A stretch of 64,000 nucleotides of DNA from an uncultured Oscillospiraceae bacterium (GTDB lineage Bacteria > Bacillota > Clostridia > Oscillospirales > Oscillospiraceae), in contig CAJTUE010000001.1 in NCBI GenBank assembly GCA_910579775.1, positions 124,001 through 188,000 of the forward strand. Reading direction: 5' to 3'. A program made the position numbers and the translations under genes. Of the stretch, positions 61,207-64,000 are shown piece by piece (positions within the stretch are counted from its first letter, which is position 1; every line of letters begins with the position of its first letter). A model generated the notes under the pieces. That model saw only the letters and a program-made list of their open reading frames with translations, was not told the origin of the DNA and did no database searches.

Positions 61207-64000
61207 ATGGTGAAGCACAAGCTGAAAAGACTCCTGGCCCTGGCCTTGAGTATCCTGCTGTTAAGCTCTGAATTCTCAGGGCTTATTCCCGCTGCCCACG
61301 CCGAAGAGGCAACGCCGCAGGAAACGGTCTCCACCGGAGAGCAGCTGGACTTCCGTAACGAGAACAATGGCCGGCCCAACCTCTTTGTGGACTTTTTGGG
61401 GGACAACAACAACTATAAAACCGCCGAAACGGAAAAGCTTAACATCGGAGCGGGTCAGCTGCCCATTCCCGCGGGTTACGACCAGAGTGCCAGATCCAAC
61501 CCCTCCGGCCCGGACAACAGCTGGACGCAGTATAAGGCTAGCGAGATTGGCGCCCAAACCATTTTTTGGGTAGGTATTGGTATCGACCGCAAGGAAATAT
61601 TCAAGCTGTTGAAGGACGGGAAGGGCCTGACCTCCTTTGAGGGCGGCTTCTACTACGACAAGGAGGTCATTGAGCCGTATTACGATCCAAGGTATCTCCC
61701 CGCCGGAGCGGACGCTGCCAACCCCACCGAAGAAGAGATACGTGCGGCGTATAAAGAAACCATTGCCAGTGCAAACATTATGGATTATGGCAAGTACCCT
61801 GATTATGCGAGCTATCCCGCCAACACCCAGTGGTACGACAGCTACGAGATCCTGCGGGCGGAGACTGACCTGACGCCTACCACCGACCTTATCACCCAGG
61901 AAGAGCTCAGCAGTCCCTCCATTGAACAGATCCTCACCAACCAGAATGACGGCAATGCAACAAGCATGGTCCGGGACTGGCGGATGACCTATGTCTCGCT
62001 GGAGCTGAAGGACATCACCGATCCGAACCGGCGGCTCAAGGACGTCTATGACGAGAGCGTCATGTATACCGAGGTGAAAAATGAAGACGGCACCGTCAGC
62101 AAGGTGCTTACCACGCCTCCCGGGGCGCACGGCACAGGACTGGAGGATGGGGAAGTTGATATTGATGGGAGTAAAAACGACTACCAGTATCTACTGCTGA
62201 TCCCCTTCCGCCTGAAGCAGTACGGCGGGGAGCAGCGGCTGCATCTGCGCCTGCTACGCAACGCCACCCATTTTTCCATCGGTGCGGGGGAATACGGTGC
62301 GAGTACCTACGGCGAGACGGAGGACGACACCTACGCGGCCTGGGAGCGGGTCACCACCCGCAACCCCGACCGCGACCTGAAGCTGCTTACCAACTTCACC
62401 GGCGACCTTTACCTCTTTAACGCCGATCCCCCCAAGGCCACGGATGAGGAGTATACGGCCCTGTTGAAGATCATCAACGGCGGTAGCTCGGAAAACGCCG
62501 CAAAATTGGAGGTAGACGGTGACCCCGCAGTCTGGCCTGTGTGGGCGGACGCCGACGGCGAACAGATCCAACACCTTTACAGCGGCCTGGGCATGAAGCT
62601 GAATGTCCATGCCCAGATCGGTTATACCGCCACGGTCAAGGTCTCCTATCCCGACGGGAACGGGAATACCGTGACCCATCTCTTTACCTCGGATGTGCCC
62701 CGGGAGGCCAACCCGGACGGGAGCTACAGCTTCCCCAACCAGCAGGACTCCAACCACGCCTTTGTGATCCCGGTGTTTGGCCCGCCGCCCCGGGTGATCA
62801 CCGTGACCGTGACCTTCCGGCACGTGACCGGCGACGAGTTCCGGGTGTTCCTCTCGGAGAAACCGCAGCCGGGTGACAAAGAGTATAAAACGGGTAACGA
62901 GACCACCATCACCACCAATCTGGATGCGGACTTTGATCCCACTGCGGACACCAACACGATTAATTCCTTTGACCCCGCCGTGCCCCACCCCAACTCCAGC
63001 CACGCAGGACTCAGCCATGCCGACGGTCCGATGGGCATGGCCAAAAAGGACGAGGGTGTGAAGATCCACGTGGAGACCCACGCAGACTATGAGGCCGTGG
63101 TGCAGATCTATAACTTCCTGCAGCAGGGCTTTACGCTCAGCGGCCTGACGATCGATGCGCCGGTCCACAGCGTAAACTCCGCGCCCACCATTGACGGGGG
63201 AGCTTCCAACCCCCACTACGGCGAGGTGACGCTGCCCCAGGGCGGCGACATTACCTTCTCCATGGGCGCAAGCGACATCGACGTGATCGTGACCTACCAG
63301 AAGGCCAAGCGCCATAAGGCGACCCTGGAGGTTTATCATCAGGGGAATATTGATGTGCTGGACACCAACGTGGCCCAGATGGGCTACTTGGCCTATGACG
63401 ACGAAAATGTGTCCTCCATGGTATACAGCGGCATTGTCTACGAGGATGATACACAAACGCCCTCCGACCATCGGGCGGTGAAAAATCCCCTCAAGGGAGA
63501 TACTCGCAAGCTGCCGTGGGTCTCCCGCTCTGCGGCCACTCTTTCGGGCAGTCTGGGCGGCGATACCGGCCGGAAGGGCAAGACCTGGAATCCCCGCGAC
63601 CTGGACACCCCCTTCGACCCTGTGGCGGGCAGCGGCACGGTGATGGCCCTGCTGGCCTCCGCCCCGGACAAGGATACCTTCAAGAGCCAGATCAACGGAC
63701 TGGATCTGTCCACCACCGATCTCAAGGACGGCGGTGGCGCCGTCGCGTTTACGGGCTTCCGAAAGAATCTTTATGGGGACCTTTACAGCGATGCGGATAT
63801 CGGGGAATTTGCCGATATCCTGTGGGAGCTGCGGCTACGCATCGATGCGGACACCTCTGCGGGAGGGCTGAAGGACACCTACCACAAGAGCGTGCCCAAG
63901 AGCGCGACGGACAGCACAGTGGCGTATGAGTATTACGACCTCACCGCCGCCCAGGTGCAGGACTATCTTTTGAGCGTTTTCAAAAATGCAGAGCTGGATA
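61207..64000 (+). CDS. Large secreted protein with cohesin-like domain, 3' partial
   Basis: The frame is open from ATG 61207 to the right edge, 931 complete codons, so the C-terminus is missing. A clear signal peptide (KRLLALALSILLLSSEF, then an AHA-EE cleavage site near residue 31) shows export. Residues about 118-340 look cohesin-like: TIFWVGIGID, then GGFYYDKEVIEPYY, and LLLIPFRLKQY, closely parallel to the segment at 53353-53825 in the previous gene. Residues about 610-702 have strands of the B-repeat type (EVTLPQGGDITFSMGASD, then IDVIVTYQKA). The rest is not recognised. It is the third gene of the operon, 47 bp after the SLH protein. Whether it also ends in a dockerin-like or SLH domain cannot be seen. 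Function unknown. Confidence 0.92.
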   Translation, partial: MVKHKLKRLLALALSILLLSSEFSGLIPAAHAEEATPQETVSTGEQLDFRNENNGRPNLFVDFLGDNNNYKTAETEKLNIGAGQLPIPAGYDQSARSNPSGPDNSWTQYKASEIGAQTIFWVGIGIDRKEIFKLLKDGKGLTSFEGGFYYDKEVIEPYYDPRYLPAGADAANPTEEEIRAAYKETIASANIMDYGKYPDYASYPANTQWYDSYEILRAETDLTPTTDLITQEELSSPSIEQILTNQNDGNATSMVRDWRMTYVSLELKDITDPNRRLKDVYDESVMYTEVKNEDGTVSKVLTTPPGAHGTGLEDGEVDIDGSKNDYQYLLLIPFRLKQYGGEQRLHLRLLRNATHFSIGAGEYGASTYGETEDDTYAAWERVTTRNPDRDLKLLTNFTGDLYLFNADPPKATDEEYTALLKIINGGSSENAAKLEVDGDPAVWPVWADADGEQIQHLYSGLGMKLNVHAQIGYTATVKVSYPDGNGNTVTHLFTSDVPREANPDGSYSFPNQQDSNHAFVIPVFGPPPRVITVTVTFRHVTGDEFRVFLSEKPQPGDKEYKTGNETTITTNLDADFDPTADTNTINSFDPAVPHPNSSHAGLSHADGPMGMAKKDEGVKIHVETHADYEAVVQIYNFLQQGFTLSGLTIDAPVHSVNSAPTIDGGASNPHYGEVTLPQGGDITFSMGASDIDVIVTYQKAKRHKATLEVYHQGNIDVLDTNVAQMGYLAYDDENVSSMVYSGIVYEDDTQTPSDHRAVKNPLKGDTRKLPWVSRSAATLSGSLGGDTGRKGKTWNPRDLDTPFDPVAGSGTVMALLASAPDKDTFKSQINGLDLSTTDLKDGGGAVAFTGFRKNLYGDLYSDADIGEFADILWELRLRIDADTSAGGLKDTYHKSVPKSATDSTVAYEYYDLTAAQVQDYLLSVFKNAELD

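Noticed and set aside
1..64000. tRNA, rRNA, CRISPR arrays, insertion sequences or attachment sites
   Set aside because: None seen. Nearly all bases are inside the four genes, and the only non-coding stretches (44796-45030, 50794-50851, 61160-61206) hold the terminator, promoter, leader and ribosome binding sites described.

Overview
The window is almost entirely four plus-strand genes for very large secreted repeat proteins. The organism is probably a Gram-positive Clostridia member with a fairly GC-rich genome, perhaps Oscillospiraceae-like. The basis is the S-layer homology (SLH) anchor, dockerin-like calcium loops, strong GGAGG-type ribosome binding sites, a perfect sigma-A promoter and mostly G/C third codon positions. 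The taxonomic placement is inference; no housekeeping gene is present to confirm it.

Layout. (1) Positions 3-44795: one open frame that enters from the left edge, so its start is outside the window, and shows 14,930 codons without a stop. It begins with four successive RCC1-type seven-bladed propellers, each followed by an Ig-like spacer (24-9108). A transition region and a helical segment follow, then roughly 60 divergent beta-sandwich modules resembling the cadherin-like beta-sandwich family (about 9,750-42,600). The end carries a dockerin-like domain, a Glu/Asp/Pro-rich linker with 54-bp tandem repeats and a final calcium-loop domain. (2) Positions 44796-45030: a strong intrinsic terminator, then a perfect TTGACA-N17-TATGAT promoter and a leader of about 105 nt. 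(3) Positions 45031-64000: three closely spaced genes (gaps of 58 and 47 bp, no terminator between them) that look like one operon. They are a 1,920-aa secreted protein, a 3,435-aa SLH-anchored protein with Ig/MBG/YDG-type modules, and a secreted protein cut off by the right edge after 931 codons.

How the parts may work together. The three operon proteins each have a segment that looks cohesin-like (beta-strand pattern with a YD-type strand and a late LPFRL-type strand). The giant protein and the first two operon proteins each carry dockerin-like Asp/Asn-Gly calcium loops. The second operon protein also has the SLH wall anchor. I infer a non-cellulosomal surface assembly in which very long fibrous proteins dock onto an SLH-anchored scaffold. 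No enzyme domain, sorting signal, mobile element, tRNA, rRNA or CRISPR array was seen. Domain names are from pattern recognition by eye, not a database search.
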